Of a stretch of DNA of 64,000 nt, positions 9,103-18,244 are shown in pieces (positions within the stretch are counted from its first letter, which is position 1; the number at the start of each line of letters is the position of its first letter). Location: assembly GCF_029433095.1 (NCBI RefSeq), contig NZ_JARNTX010000002.1:1054001-1118000 (forward strand). The letters are read 5' to 3'. This stretch comes from Hymenobacter sp. YC55 (lineage in GTDB: Bacteria > Bacteroidota > Bacteroidia > Cytophagales > Hymenobacteraceae). Position numbers and translations under genes: made by a program. The notes beneath the pieces were generated by a model. The model was not told the DNA's origin, made no database searches, and was given only the letters and a program-made list of their open reading frames with translations.

Positions 9103-9211
9103 CTGTCATGCTGAGCGGAGTCGAAGCATCTCGCTAGTGTGGTATATACTACTTCCTGCATCAGCACGCGAGATGCTTCGGCTTCGTTGCACTGCGCTCA
9201 GCATGACAGTT
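9101..9211. repeat. Intergenic inverted repeat, CTGTCAT family copy 1
   Basis: Outer arms 9101-9117 and 9195-9211 are perfect 17 bp complements; inner arms 9122-9134 and 9168-9180 are perfect 13 bp complements. It begins at the stop codon of the kinase gene. The outer end CTGTCATGCTGAG matches copies at 10698 and 21047, so this is a dispersed repeat and possibly a terminator. Confidence 0.85.
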
Positions 9212-9355
9212 ACTTTCTTTGATGTCAGCGCGTGAGGCGCTGTGGCAAGAGTGCGCCAGATCAGGCAGGACGAGTTTATGAAAGCTTGGTTGGCTTCTGC
9301 ACAACCTTTTTCCTGTTCGCTGCCTATTATCGTTAGTTCATCATCTATACTCTCC

Positions 9356-10231
9356 ATGACCTACACCCTCGAAAACGAGCAGGCCCGCGTGACCATACAG
9401 GCTAGCGGCGCTGAATTGAGCAGTTTCATTCGCAAAGACCTGGATAACCTGGAGTACATATGGGAGGCCGACCCCGCCGTGTGGGCCCGCCATGCGCCGG
9501 TGCTTTTCCCTATTGTGGGGCGCTTGCCGAACGATACCTACACCTACCAGGGCCAGAGCTACCGCCTCACGCAGCATGGCTTTGCGCGCGACCAAGAGTT
9601 CATGCTCGTTCGCCAGATGCCGGCCGAACTAGTTTTGGAACTACGCACCAATGAAACGACACGGGCCCTGTTTCCTTTCGATTTCAGCTTGCTGATTAGC
9701 TACCGGCTGGCGGGCCCCATGCTTACTATTGGGTGGGAGGTAACTAACATCGGTACCGGTGAATTGCTATTCGGCATTGGCGCACACCCCGCGTTCCGCT
9801 GCCCGCTGCTTGCCGACGAGCAGTTCGAGGACTACGAATTCGTGTTCGACCACCCCGTTACGTTCGAGCGGCACTTGCTGGAAGGTGGCCTACTCAACGG
9901 CCAGACGGAGCCCATCTTAAACCAGGAAACCACCTTGCCGCTACGCTACGAGCTATTCGAGCAAGATGCGCTGGTTCTGAAGAACTTCGACTTCACGCAC
10001 GTAACGCTTCGCAGCCGCCGCTCCGACCGCGCCGTGCGCGTCCGCTTCGACGGCTTTCCCTACCTCGGCCTCTGGACCAAAGGCCCCGGTGCCCGTTTCG
10101 TGTGCATCGAGCCCTGGCACGGCATAGCCAGCTCCGTCGGCGACTCCGGCGAACTGGCCGACAAGGAAGGCATCTTGACGCTACAGCCGGGCCAGGAGTT
10201 TGTGGCTTCCTATAGCATCACTGCCGAATAG
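9356..10231 (+). CDS. Aldose 1-epimerase family protein (LacX-like)
   Basis: A 291 aa galactose-mutarotase-superfamily protein. The LacX-type fold is shown by the N-terminal segment SGAELSSFIRK, the RHAPVLFPIVGRL segment, the conserved GAHPAF segment carrying a catalytic-type His near residue 143, and the C-terminal W-H-G-x-A-S. It should interconvert anomers of a hexose or related sugar. The ATG at 9356 is chosen; a longer GTG start at 9242 would add 38 residues with no homology feel. The next gene overlaps its stop by one base. Confidence 0.9.
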   Translation: MTYTLENEQARVTIQASGAELSSFIRKDLDNLEYIWEADPAVWARHAPVLFPIVGRLPNDTYTYQGQSYRLTQHGFARDQEFMLVRQMPAELVLELRTNETTRALFPFDFSLLISYRLAGPMLTIGWEVTNIGTGELLFGIGAHPAFRCPLLADEQFEDYEFVFDHPVTFERHLLEGGLLNGQTEPILNQETTLPLRYELFEQDALVLKNFDFTHVTLRSRRSDRAVRVRFDGFPYLGLWTKGPGARFVCIEPWHGIASSVGDSGELADKEGILTLQPGQEFVASYSITAE

Positions 10232-10656
10232 TGCCCGCTGTTATGCCTGCCGTTGACATCCGCGCCATCAGTCCCACCAACACGTACGCGCTCCGCCACC
10301 AAGTGCTGTGGCCCGATAAGCCGCTAGACTACGTGAAAGTGGAAAACGATGACGCGGGCCTGCATTTCGGAGCTTTCGTCGGGGATGAGCTACTAGCCGT
10401 TATTTCGCTTTTCGTAGAAGGCGCCGAAGCTCGTTTTCGCAAATTTGCTACGCACCCTAGCTACCAACGGCAGGGCATCGGCAGCGTCCTGCTGCAACAC
10501 GTCATGGTCGAAGCGCGCCGCCACGGTGCTACCCACATGTGGTGCGACGCCCGCCAAGACAGTGCTGAATTCTATGCGCGTTTCGGGCTGCTACCGGAAG
10601 GTCCGGTATTCTACAAAGGGCCAATTCCTTATGTGCGAATGGGCCGCGAGCTATAG
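10231..10656 (+). CDS. GNAT family N-acetyltransferase
   Basis: A 141 aa single GNAT domain. The acetyl-CoA loop is visible as QRQGIGSVLL (about residues 84-93) followed by the C-terminal FYARFGL segment. Substrate unknown. The GTG at 10231 shares its G with the preceding TAG stop, giving translational coupling with the epimerase; an ATG four codons later (10243) is an alternative start. Confidence 0.9.
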   Translation: MPAVMPAVDIRAISPTNTYALRHQVLWPDKPLDYVKVENDDAGLHFGAFVGDELLAVISLFVEGAEARFRKFATHPSYQRQGIGSVLLQHVMVEARRHGATHMWCDARQDSAEFYARFGLLPEGPVFYKGPIPYVRMGREL

Positions 10657-10697
10657 ATAAAAAGTAGAGCATAGGCTACAGTAGACTTTCAGTTGTC

Positions 10698-10821
10698 ACC
10701 AACTCCATCTGTCATCCTGAGCTTGCGAAGGTCCTTCTCACGCTAGAACAAATCGTTGGTAGGAAAGCCGTTCTGTAGACATAAGGTCCTTCGCAAGCTC
10801 AGGATGACAGATGGAGTTGGT
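10698..10821. repeat. Intergenic inverted repeat, CTGTCAT family copy 2
   Basis: Arms 10698-10736 and 10783-10821 are 39 bp long with a single mismatch. The core CTGTCATCCTGAG matches copy 1 at 9101 and copy 3 at 21047. It sits between two convergent genes. Confidence 0.88.
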
Positions 10822-10926
10822 ACCAGAAGAAACGGCTGCTCAACTACCCTCAACCTACGTCACTTGCTGCGCGGAAGCCATTTCAGCACTAGCTGCTAGC
10901 TCAACCTCAACTCAGAGTAAATAGCA

Positions 10927-10998
10927 ACGACCCTTCTAGGATCTGTTTCTGTTGTTTCAGCCACGAGTAACAACAGAAAGCAGCGCTGGAAGGGTCGT
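10927..10998. terminator. Nested hairpin between convergent genes
   Basis: Outer arms ACGACCCTTC (10927-10936) and GAAGGGTCGT (10989-10998) and inner arms at 10946-10956 and 10969-10979 are all perfect. It probably ends transcripts from one or both sides. Confidence 0.6.
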
Positions 10999-11045
10999 TT
11001 GGTGTGGTGTAGTGTTGACGTTTTTCCGTAGGGTAATGCTAAAAG

Positions 11046-11291
11046 CTAGGAGAGGTGTGGCGCAGTGGGGCGCACAGGTCTTTGCGGTCGCCGGTTGTAG
11101 TCCGGTTCCCAATCGTTGATGGGGCGGGTAATGCCGGGTGGGAGGTCCAAATCGGGGAGGCCATCATCGAGCGGTTCTCCTCCGTCGTCGTCGCTGTCGG
11201 GCTGGGGCGGATTGGGGTAGCGCCGCCGTGGAATCAGCAGGAAATAGATGGTAATAGCTAGAACGACAAGTAGGTACACGAGGGGGGTCAT
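11046..11291 (-). CDS. Small single-pass membrane protein, unknown
   Basis: An 81 aa protein: one N-terminal membrane helix (residues about 3-20) then an acidic, proline-rich tail (DSDDDGGEPLDDG) that would face the cytosol or periplasm. I recognise no family. The ATG at 11291 puts the helix at the very N-terminus; a longer upstream start is less natural. Single gene. Confidence 0.6.
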   Translation of the reverse strand: MTPLVYLLVVLAITIYFLLIPRRRYPNPPQPDSDDDGGEPLDDGLPDLDLPPGITRPINDWEPDYNRRPQRPVRPTAPHLS

Positions 11292-11559
11292 GGTCGGAGG
11301 TAGGATGAAAGGACGAACGAGCAGACTAGCGGTGGGTGCCAAGTAAATAACGGCCCCATGGCTGTTGTTGTTTTCTTATCACCCAGGTTTGATCAATGGA
11401 AAGCCTTCCTAAGGTAATTGATTATCAATCGAAAGTAAAGACCTGCCGAATACTTCTTCTTGATTATCGCTCTAAACACAGCACTTGCCCTAAGTACAAT
11501 CTTTTCAGCGAAAGGATATAGATTCTCTAGTTGGCTCGCAACAAAGGGCGGAAAGGGGT

Positions 11560-11567
11560 TACCTTTG
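11560..11567 (+). promoter_or_regulatory. -7 element before the TPP riboswitch
   Basis: TACCTTTG matches TAnnTTTG exactly. A start about 7 nt downstream would place the 5' end of the RNA directly at the riboswitch, which supports the call. Confidence 0.7.
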
Positions 11568-11575
11568 CAGCATAA

Positions 11576-11661
11576 GTTTAGGGGTGCCCCACGCCAATAA
11601 GGCCGAGGCTGAGATCATACCCATTGAACCTGATCCGGGTAATGCCGGCGAAGGGAACAGA
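11576..11661 (+). promoter_or_regulatory. TPP riboswitch (THI element)
   Basis: The conserved blocks appear in order: GGGGTGC, then GGCTGAGATCATACCC, GAACCTGATCCGGGTAATGC, and GCGAAGGGAAC. These are the THI-box signature bases that bind thiamin pyrophosphate. The element lies between a promoter and a TonB receptor gene, the arrangement known in Bacteroidota for thiamin-related uptake. No clear intrinsic terminator follows before the gene, so control may act on translation. Confidence 0.95.
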
Positions 11662-11683
11662 CGATCCGCGAACGACACTACCG

Positions 11684-11737
11684 ATGCGCCGACCCCTGGC
11701 GCTGGGTCCGTTCCACTTTTCCAGCTTTCATTTTTGA
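11684..11737 (+). other. Possible 17-codon leader frame overlapping the receptor start
   Basis: An ATG at 11684, just after the riboswitch, opens a 17-codon frame (begins MRRPLALG) that ends with TGA at 11735-11737. This TGA overlaps the TTG proposed as receptor start (11734-11736). It could couple translation, or it may be chance; no homologue is recognised. Confidence 0.3.
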
Positions 11738-14229
11738 AAAGTTTACTGCTTTCCGGGACTGCGCTACTGGCGCTGCCCCTGCTTTCTTCCACGGCGTGGG
11801 CGCAGGGCCCTGTGTCGGGTACCGTAACCGATGCCCGCACGGGTACTGCTTTGCCCGGTGCTACCATCCTGCTCGACGGCGCGGCTAGTGCCGTCACCGA
11901 TGCTGCCGGGGCTTTTTCCTTGTCAGCCGTGCCCGCTGGCGCGCACGAGCTACGCATTTCGTTTCTGGGCTACGAGCCCCTGGTGCGACGCCTGCAAGGG
12001 CAGGCCACTGAGCAGCGCCTCAACGCCACCCTGCAGCCGGGCGGCGTGCTTACCGGCGAGGCCCTCGTAACCGCTTCCCGCGCCAACAACCGCACGGCCA
12101 CAGCCTACACCAACGTAAGCCGGGAGGAATTAGCCAAGCGCAACTTCGGCCAAGATTTACCCTACTTACTCGACCAGACGCCCTCGGTGGTGGTAAACTC
12201 CGATGCCGGCGCCGGTGTGGGCTACACCGATATTCGGATTCGGGGTACGAGCAACACGGGCATCAACATGACCATTAACGGGGTGCCGCTCAACGATGCC
12301 GAGTCGCACGGGTCGTTTCTGGTGAACCTGCCCGATCTGGCGTCGTCGGTAAGCAGCTTGCAGGTGCAGCGCGGCGTGGGCACCAGCCAAAACGGTGGGG
12401 CTGCCTTCGGGGCCAGCATCAACATCTCGACGCTGGACAACCGCCGAGAGGGCTACGCCGAGTCGCAGAACACCTACGGCTCCTTCAACACCTGGAAAAA
12501 CAATGTGCAGTTCGGGACCGGGCTGCTCGGCGGGCACTTCATGGTCGATGGGCGCTTGTCGCGCATTGCCACCGATGGCTACATGAACCGGGCTTCCTCG
12601 GATTTGAAATCGTACTACTTTGCGGCGGGCTACCAGGCCAAGAACACGCTGCTGAAGTTCATCACGTTTTCGGGGCGTGAGAAAACCTACCAGGCCTGGA
12701 ACGGGGTGCCCGAACCAGCCATTACCGGCAACCGCGCACTGCTGCAACAGTACATCGACAACGGCGAACTTTCGGAGGCGGATGCGGCGCGGGTGGTGCA
12801 AGAAGGTCGCCGCTACAGCTACTACACCTATGACAACCAGACCGACAACTACCAGCAAAACCACTACCAGCTGCACCTCACGCAGGGATTAGGTCAGGAT
12901 TGGAATATTGGGGCCGCACTGCACCTCACGCGCGGCTTTGGTTACTATGAAAGCTACCGTGCCAACCGGCGTTTCTCGGCCTACAACCTACAGAACGTGG
13001 TTATCGGCGGCGACACCATCACCCGGACCAACTTGGTGGACCGCAAGTGGCTCGATAACTATTTCTACGGGGGCGCCTTTGCCCTCAACTACCAACCTCG
13101 CGACAACGACCGTTTTCAGGCCACAGTAGGCGGCGCCTGGAACCGCTTCACCAACGACCACTACGGCGAAATAATTTGGGCGCAGTATGCTTCCAATAGC
13201 ACCATCGGTCAGCGCTACTACTTCAACGACGCCACCAAAACCGACTACAACGCCTACGCCCGCGCCACTTGGCAGGTACTGCCCAAGCTCGGCGTGTACG
13301 GCGACCTGCAAGTGCGGCACATCGAGTACGATATTGATGGCGTAGAAGACGACCAAAACGACGTAACCACGCGCGCCCGCTACACCTTTTTCAATCCCAA
13401 AGTCGGTGCTACCTATGCGCTGGCAGAAGGGCAGCAAGTCTACGCCAGCTTTGCCATAGGCCAGCGGGAGCCCGTCCGCTCCGACTTCACCGACCGCCCC
13501 GCCGGCGACCAAAGCGCCAAGGCGGAGCGCCTCGAAGATTTCGAAGGCGGCTACCGCTTTACTCGTTCGGATGCTAGCCTATTGGGGCCCAAAACCGCGT
13601 TGCGGTTCGAAGCCAACTACTTCTACATGAACTACCGCGACCAGCTGGTAGCTACCGGCCAGTTAAATGACGTAGGCACGGCCCTGCGCACCAACGTAGC
13701 CCGCAGCTACCGGACGGGCGTGGAGCTAACCGGCTTTGCCTCCGCCGACGATAAGATCAGCTTGAGCAGTACCCTCACGCTTAGCCGCAACCGCATCCTC
13801 GACTACCGCAACGTCATTTATGACGAAAACTACACCCCCGTTGTAGACGCGCAGCCACGGACCACGACTATTTCTTACTCGCCAGCGGCGGTGTCGGCGC
13901 ACACGCTGGAAGGGCAGCCAGTGAAGAACTTGCGGCTAGCGCTGCTCTATAAAACCGTCAGCCGCCAGTACCTCGACAACTCCGCTAGCTTGGAGCGCAG
14001 CATTAAGCCGTACCAGGTGCTGGATTTTCGGGTGCGCTACACCATTCGGCCGGTGTTCGTAAAGGAAATCGAGTTGGGCTTGCTCGTAAACAACGTGCTC
14101 AACCGCGAGTACGTGGCCAACGGCTATACGTATGGCTACCCCGATGCCAACGGGCGCCAGCAAACGTTCAACTGGTATTTTCCGCAAGCTACGCGCAACT
14201 TCCTCGCGTCGGTGGGCGTGAAGTTCTAG
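11734..14229 (+). CDS. TonB-dependent outer membrane receptor under TPP control (Omr1-like)
   Basis: An 831 aa TonB-dependent transporter: signal peptide (cleavage near AWA-QG), a CarboxypepD_reg-like domain (about residues 25-105), plug, and a beta-barrel ending in the terminal Phe (SVGVKF) needed for outer-membrane assembly. The riboswitch upstream indicates import of thiamin or a thiamin precursor. The open frame extends upstream to 11584, but those codons are the riboswitch itself; the first start that gives a clean signal peptide is TTG 11734. Inner-membrane partners are not adjacent. Confidence 0.93.
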   Translation: MKSLLLSGTALLALPLLSSTAWAQGPVSGTVTDARTGTALPGATILLDGAASAVTDAAGAFSLSAVPAGAHELRISFLGYEPLVRRLQGQATEQRLNATLQPGGVLTGEALVTASRANNRTATAYTNVSREELAKRNFGQDLPYLLDQTPSVVVNSDAGAGVGYTDIRIRGTSNTGINMTINGVPLNDAESHGSFLVNLPDLASSVSSLQVQRGVGTSQNGGAAFGASINISTLDNRREGYAESQNTYGSFNTWKNNVQFGTGLLGGHFMVDGRLSRIATDGYMNRASSDLKSYYFAAGYQAKNTLLKFITFSGREKTYQAWNGVPEPAITGNRALLQQYIDNGELSEADAARVVQEGRRYSYYTYDNQTDNYQQNHYQLHLTQGLGQDWNIGAALHLTRGFGYYESYRANRRFSAYNLQNVVIGGDTITRTNLVDRKWLDNYFYGGAFALNYQPRDNDRFQATVGGAWNRFTNDHYGEIIWAQYASNSTIGQRYYFNDATKTDYNAYARATWQVLPKLGVYGDLQVRHIEYDIDGVEDDQNDVTTRARYTFFNPKVGATYALAEGQQVYASFAIGQREPVRSDFTDRPAGDQSAKAERLEDFEGGYRFTRSDASLLGPKTALRFEANYFYMNYRDQLVATGQLNDVGTALRTNVARSYRTGVELTGFASADDKISLSSTLTLSRNRILDYRNVIYDENYTPVVDAQPRTTTISYSPAAVSAHTLEGQPVKNLRLALLYKTVSRQYLDNSASLERSIKPYQVLDFRVRYTIRPVFVKEIELGLLVNNVLNREYVANGYTYGYPDANGRQQTFNWYFPQATRNFLASVGVKF

Positions 14230-14246
14230 GAAACCAAGCCCACGCA

Positions 14247-14288
14247 AAAACGCTCTGCGTTGCCGTAAGAAGCAGCGCAGAGCGTTTT
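14247..14288. terminator. Bidirectional terminator
   Basis: AAAACGCTCTGCG (14247-14259) and CGCAGAGCGTTTT (14276-14288) form a perfect 13 bp stem between the convergent TonB receptor and APC permease genes, with T/A-rich flanks. Confidence 0.85.
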
Positions 14289-14310
14289 GCTTTTTAGCTG
14301 AAATGTGTGC

Positions 14311-16047
14311 TCAGATAATTAGTCGAACGCCGCCTAGCTCGGAAACCTGGTAGGGAAATTGGTTGCCCGGGGAGCCAATGAACATGAAGTTTTTGGGTAT
14401 CTGCCACTCTTTGGAGAGCCGGTCGATGAGCTCGGGGCCAAAGGTGTCGTTGATGGTAACAAAATCCACTTCAATCTGCTCGTAGGCACGGTCGAGCACG
14501 TGAATATCGGTCACTAGGTCCTGCGGATAGGTTTCGCCTTCTTTCAGCAGCGTTACAATCTTTAGGCGGTTGGTAAACTCGTTTTCCACCACGTAGGCCA
14601 TGACTTTGTTGAGGTTGGACACGTTGTCGCCCTTGGTGAAAAAGACGAATTCCTGCTTGTGGAGTTCCTCTAGCTGGCGCCGAATAGTGGCTTGGGTGAG
14701 GTGCGAAATGCGGGGGGAGTGCTCGGCAAACGACTTGGCAGCGGCCAGCACCAAATTTAAAATAGCCGTCCGGTTGAGCATGGCCGATACCACCAGCATG
14801 GAGGGGAGAAAGTATTGCAAGAACACCACCAAGTAATCGGGCCGGATGCGGATGTTGCCGTAGAGAGCTGCCAGAACGCCCAGCAGCGCCAGCGAAACCG
14901 TAACGACGCTGGCGTACACAGGCCGGGGCAGTTTGGGGCGCTTGCTCTTAAGCAGGAAGTTGCCAAGCGCGAAAAAGGCCATTACCGACAAAAATGAGAT
15001 GGTGTACACCCCAGCTAGCGGGCCTAGCTCGCCATTGGTGATGAGCAGCACCGAAAGGCACAGCAGGAAAAAGGTGATAAGAATCAGGTAGTTGCTTTTG
15101 CGGCCGTTTTCCTTGAGGAAAAACTGTGGCAGAATTCGGTCCAGGGCCATACGCTTCATCAAGCCGCTCACGCCCACAAACGACGTAAGCACCGCGCCGC
15201 TCAGCACAGCCACTGCATCCACCGAAATCAGCGTAGCAAGCCAGGGGCCACCCGTTTTGCTGCCTAAATGCGAGAGCAAGGTTTCGGTGTGCTGCCCTAC
15301 TTCCACGAGGGGCAAGGCTGCCACCGCCAGAAAGGCCAGCAACGGGTTGAACACCGTCACGACTACCCACATGTTGCGCAAGGTTTTCTGGAACACGCCT
15401 TGAGCTTGCTCTTCCACGAAGTTGGCCGAGCTTTCGAACCCCGAAATGCCGAGCATGGCGGCGCTAAATCCAAGGAATAGCGCCGAAACCAAGCTGGTTT
15501 TCAATGGCATGTGCCAGTTGGCTACCAGCGTATCGATGCCGTGGGTAAACAAATACCATCCCGTGACGCCAACCAGCAGAGTAAGCGAAAAGATGTGCAG
15601 CAAGAAGATGCCCACCGCCACCACTGCCGATTCGGAAATGCCCAGAATGGTGAGCAGTAGAAATAATCCGAGCAGCAGTATCGTAGCCAGAATAATGGGC
15701 AGTCCGTGCCAGAGCGTATGCAGGTAGTGCATGGCTTCCGAAGCCGAAATAACCGCCGTAGCCATGTACGACAAGATGGTAAGGCAGGCCGCTACGGCCG
15801 CATTGCGCTTGCTGGTGGTGTTAAGCAGCACGTTGTACGCTCCGCCGTTAAGCGGCAGCGCGCCAACTACTTCCCCATAGATGCGGCGAAACAGAAACAG
15901 CACGGCCCCAACTACCAGCAGTGCCGCCCACGCATACTGACCGGCATACGCAATAGAAAGCGCCGACACGTACAGGCACGACGACGAAATGTCGTTGCCG
16001 CAGATAGCCGTGGCTTCTAATTCGTTGAGTTTTTTCTCGTGGCTCAT
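14311..16047 (-). CDS. APC superfamily amino acid permease
   Basis: A 578 aa inner-membrane protein with about 12 hydrophobic helices in the first 430 residues and a soluble C-terminal region of about 150 residues. The first helices contain the G-N-D-I-S-S-S and PLNGGAYN segments typical of APC transporters. Substrate unknown, probably an amino acid or polyamine with protons. The soluble tail could be regulatory. Single gene. Confidence 0.88.
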   Translation of the reverse strand: MSHEKKLNELEATAICGNDISSSCLYVSALSIAYAGQYAWAALLVVGAVLFLFRRIYGEVVGALPLNGGAYNVLLNTTSKRNAAVAACLTILSYMATAVISASEAMHYLHTLWHGLPIILATILLLGLFLLLTILGISESAVVAVGIFLLHIFSLTLLVGVTGWYLFTHGIDTLVANWHMPLKTSLVSALFLGFSAAMLGISGFESSANFVEEQAQGVFQKTLRNMWVVVTVFNPLLAFLAVAALPLVEVGQHTETLLSHLGSKTGGPWLATLISVDAVAVLSGAVLTSFVGVSGLMKRMALDRILPQFFLKENGRKSNYLILITFFLLCLSVLLITNGELGPLAGVYTISFLSVMAFFALGNFLLKSKRPKLPRPVYASVVTVSLALLGVLAALYGNIRIRPDYLVVFLQYFLPSMLVVSAMLNRTAILNLVLAAAKSFAEHSPRISHLTQATIRRQLEELHKQEFVFFTKGDNVSNLNKVMAYVVENEFTNRLKIVTLLKEGETYPQDLVTDIHVLDRAYEQIEVDFVTINDTFGPELIDRLSKEWQIPKNFMFIGSPGNQFPYQVSELGGVRLII

Positions 16048-16210
16048 AGGGTGCGAGTACAGAAGTCGATTGGAGGATGGGTAGCTCTACGGAGGAAACC
16101 AATTATTGGAAAGAGAAGGGCACGGAAATTTCAGTGGCGTCCTCGTGCGTGGCGCCGCCTTCAGGCCCGAACCATACCTCGAAGTCGCCTGTTCTGCATG
16201 CTGAAACCCC

Positions 16211-16218
16211 TATCTTTG
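16211..16218 (+). promoter_or_regulatory. -7 element for the glutaryl-CoA dehydrogenase gene
   Basis: TATCTTTG, an exact TAnnTTTG match 28 nt before the ATG at 16247. It argues against the longer GTG start at 16220, which would lie at about the transcription start. Confidence 0.65.
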
Positions 16219-16246
16219 AGTGTATATCCCCACCCAACCCTCTGCC

Positions 16247-17479
16247 ATGTCTTCGCAAGCTGACGTCCTCTCTCCCCAGGCCAAAGCCGCCAAACCCCAC
16301 GGCTCCACCAACGCTGCTGGCTTCACCGATTACTTCGACCTCGACGGCCTGCTCACCGAAGAGCACCTGCTCATTCGGCAGAGCATCCGCGACTTTGTAA
16401 AAAAGGAAATCAGCCCCAACATCGAGAAGTGGGCGCAGGACGCGCACTTTCCCTCCGAGATTGTCAAGAAGTTCGGCGACGTGGGGGCCTTCGGTCCTAC
16501 CATCCCTACGGAGTACGGTGGCGGCGGCCTCGACTACATCAGCTACGGCCTAATCATGCAGGAAATCGAGCGGGGCGACTCGGGTATGCGTTCCACGGCT
16601 TCGGTACAGGGCTCGTTGGTGATGTTCCCGATTTACGCCTATGGCTCCGAGGAGCAGCGCCGTAAGTATCTGCCCAAGCTGGCCTCGGGCGAGTGGCTCG
16701 GCTGCTTCGGCCTCACCGAGCCCGACCACGGCTCCAATCCCGGCGGCATGGTCACGCGGCTCGAAGACAAAGGCGACTACTACCTGCTAAACGGTGCCAA
16801 GCTCTGGATCAGTAATTCGCCCGAAGCGCAAGTGGCCATTGTATGGGCCAAGGACGACAACGGCCGGGTACGCGGCGTGATAGTAGAGCGCGGCATGGAA
16901 GGCTTTTCCACTCCCGAAATTCACAATAAGTGGAGCCTGCGCGCTAGTACCACCGGCGAGTTGGTGTTCGAAGATGTGCGCATCCCCAAAGAGAACGTGC
17001 TACCCAACATCGACGGCCTCAAAGGACCCTTGTCCTGCCTCGACTCCGCCCGTTTCGGTATTGCCTGGGGTGCCATCGGCGCCGCCATCGACTGCTACGA
17101 GTCGGCCCTGAAGTACTCGCTGGAGCGCACGCAGTTTGGCAAGCCCATCGGCGGTTTCCAATTGCAGCAGAAGAAGCTGGCCGAGATGCTTACTGAAATT
17201 ACCAAGGCGCAGCTAATGGCTTGGCGCCTCGGCACGCTCAAAAATGAAGGCAAAGCCACCAGCGCCCAAATCAGCATGGCCAAGCGCAACTCCGTGGATA
17301 TGGCTCTGCACGTAGCCCGCGAAGCCCGCCAGATTCACGGCGGTATGGGCATCACCGGCGAATACCCCATCATGCGCCACATGATGAATCTAGAATCCGT
17401 CATCACCTACGAAGGCACCCACGATATCCACCTGCTCATCACAGGCGCGGACATTACCGGCATCCAGGCGTTCAAGTAA
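16247..17479 (+). CDS. Glutaryl-CoA dehydrogenase-like acyl-CoA dehydrogenase
   Basis: A 410 aa flavoprotein of the acyl-CoA dehydrogenase family. The FAD/substrate segment GCFGLTEPDHGSNPGGM and the C-terminal YEGTHDIH...GIQAF, with the catalytic base Glu near residue 389, match glutaryl-CoA dehydrogenases best. The reaction is oxidative decarboxylation of glutaryl-CoA to crotonyl-CoA in lysine and tryptophan breakdown. No other pathway genes are next to it. The ATG at 16247 is set by the promoter position. Confidence 0.92.
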   Translation: MSSQADVLSPQAKAAKPHGSTNAAGFTDYFDLDGLLTEEHLLIRQSIRDFVKKEISPNIEKWAQDAHFPSEIVKKFGDVGAFGPTIPTEYGGGGLDYISYGLIMQEIERGDSGMRSTASVQGSLVMFPIYAYGSEEQRRKYLPKLASGEWLGCFGLTEPDHGSNPGGMVTRLEDKGDYYLLNGAKLWISNSPEAQVAIVWAKDDNGRVRGVIVERGMEGFSTPEIHNKWSLRASTTGELVFEDVRIPKENVLPNIDGLKGPLSCLDSARFGIAWGAIGAAIDCYESALKYSLERTQFGKPIGGFQLQQKKLAEMLTEITKAQLMAWRLGTLKNEGKATSAQISMAKRNSVDMALHVAREARQIHGGMGITGEYPIMRHMMNLESVITYEGTHDIHLLITGADITGIQAFK

Positions 17480-17502
17480 AGCAATAGTTTCCTGCAATAG
17501 AT

Positions 17503-17538
17503 AAGAGCAGCCTGCCCTTAACCGGGTTGGCTGCTCTT
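17503..17538 (+). terminator. Terminator of the acyl-CoA dehydrogenase gene
   Basis: AAGAGCAGCC (17503-17512) pairs with GGCTGCTCTT (17529-17538), followed by TTCGCTTT. Confidence 0.8.
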
Positions 17539-17590
17539 TCGCTTTATTAGTGGTCCAATCAATTATCCTTAAAGCTTACCTGCGTCCACT

Positions 17591-18088
17591 ATGAGTATGT
17601 GTAGCGTCCTTCGTCAGATCGATGAAAAACAAGCGAAAAGTTTGCTGAAAAATCCAGATGACGTATTTGACTTTGTTGACGAGGAAGTGTTAACCGACGA
17701 AGAGCTAGATCTAGATAAGACCTGGCATGGAATCCATTTTCTACTAACCAATACTGTATGGGAAGGGGAGGAGCCGCTGTGTTTTCTTGTGCGCGGCGGG
17801 CAAGAGGTTGGTAACGAAGATCATGATGTTGGGTATGGTCCGGCCAGAATTCTGAGGCAACCGGAGGTAGCAGCTTTTGCGCATGCTTTGGCAGCAATAG
17901 AAGTAGCGGAATTCAAGAACCGATACAACGCTGAGAATTTGTCGAAACAAGAAATCTACCCCGAAGTCTGGAATGACGAGGACTCGGCAGAAAATAGAAG
18001 TTGGCTAGCAGACGGCTTCGAGCAACTGCGAGAATTTATTAGCCGGTCTGCAAACTCTAATAAAGCATTGCTTATTTGGCTGCAATAG
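17591..18088 (+). CDS. DUF1877 (YfbM-like) family protein
   Basis: A 165 aa soluble acidic protein. The MSMCSVLRQI start, the TWHGIHFLLT segment (about residue 44) and the GYGPARIL segment are typical of DUF1877. The family's role is unknown. It converges with a secreted hypothetical protein, and a 27 bp perfect hairpin separates them. Confidence 0.85.
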   Translation: MSMCSVLRQIDEKQAKSLLKNPDDVFDFVDEEVLTDEELDLDKTWHGIHFLLTNTVWEGEEPLCFLVRGGQEVGNEDHDVGYGPARILRQPEVAAFAHALAAIEVAEFKNRYNAENLSKQEIYPEVWNDEDSAENRSWLADGFEQLREFISRSANSNKALLIWLQ

Positions 18089-18182
18089 ATTTCTTATTCG
18101 TCTACCTAATCATTATGCCGGTAGCGCTAAATACTATAAGACGTAAGTATTCAGAAGCTTTAGAATATTATTCTGTGCTTAG

Positions 18183-18241
18183 CCTTCTAAAAAGGAATAG
18201 CCACTCTGGCAAAACCAGAGTGGCTATTCCTTTTTAGAAGG
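18183..18241. terminator. Perfect 27 bp bidirectional hairpin
   Basis: Arms 18183-18209 and 18215-18241 are perfect complements with a 5 nt loop. The right arm ends 3 bp before the stop codon of the minus-strand gene. A T-run and an A-run inside the arms allow termination in both directions. Confidence 0.85.
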
Positions 18242-18244
18242 TGC

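Larger units (their letters stand above)
10657..11045. other. Gap holding two large inverted repeats
   Basis: 389 bp between convergent genes. It carries the second CTGTCAT-family repeat (10698-10821) and a nested terminator-like hairpin (10927-10998). No reading frame worth calling was seen. Confidence 0.6.

Noticed and set aside
12166..12876. 236-codon antisense open frame inside the TonB receptor gene
   Set aside because: Shadow frame; Val/Gly-rich nonsense composition and full overlap with the receptor.
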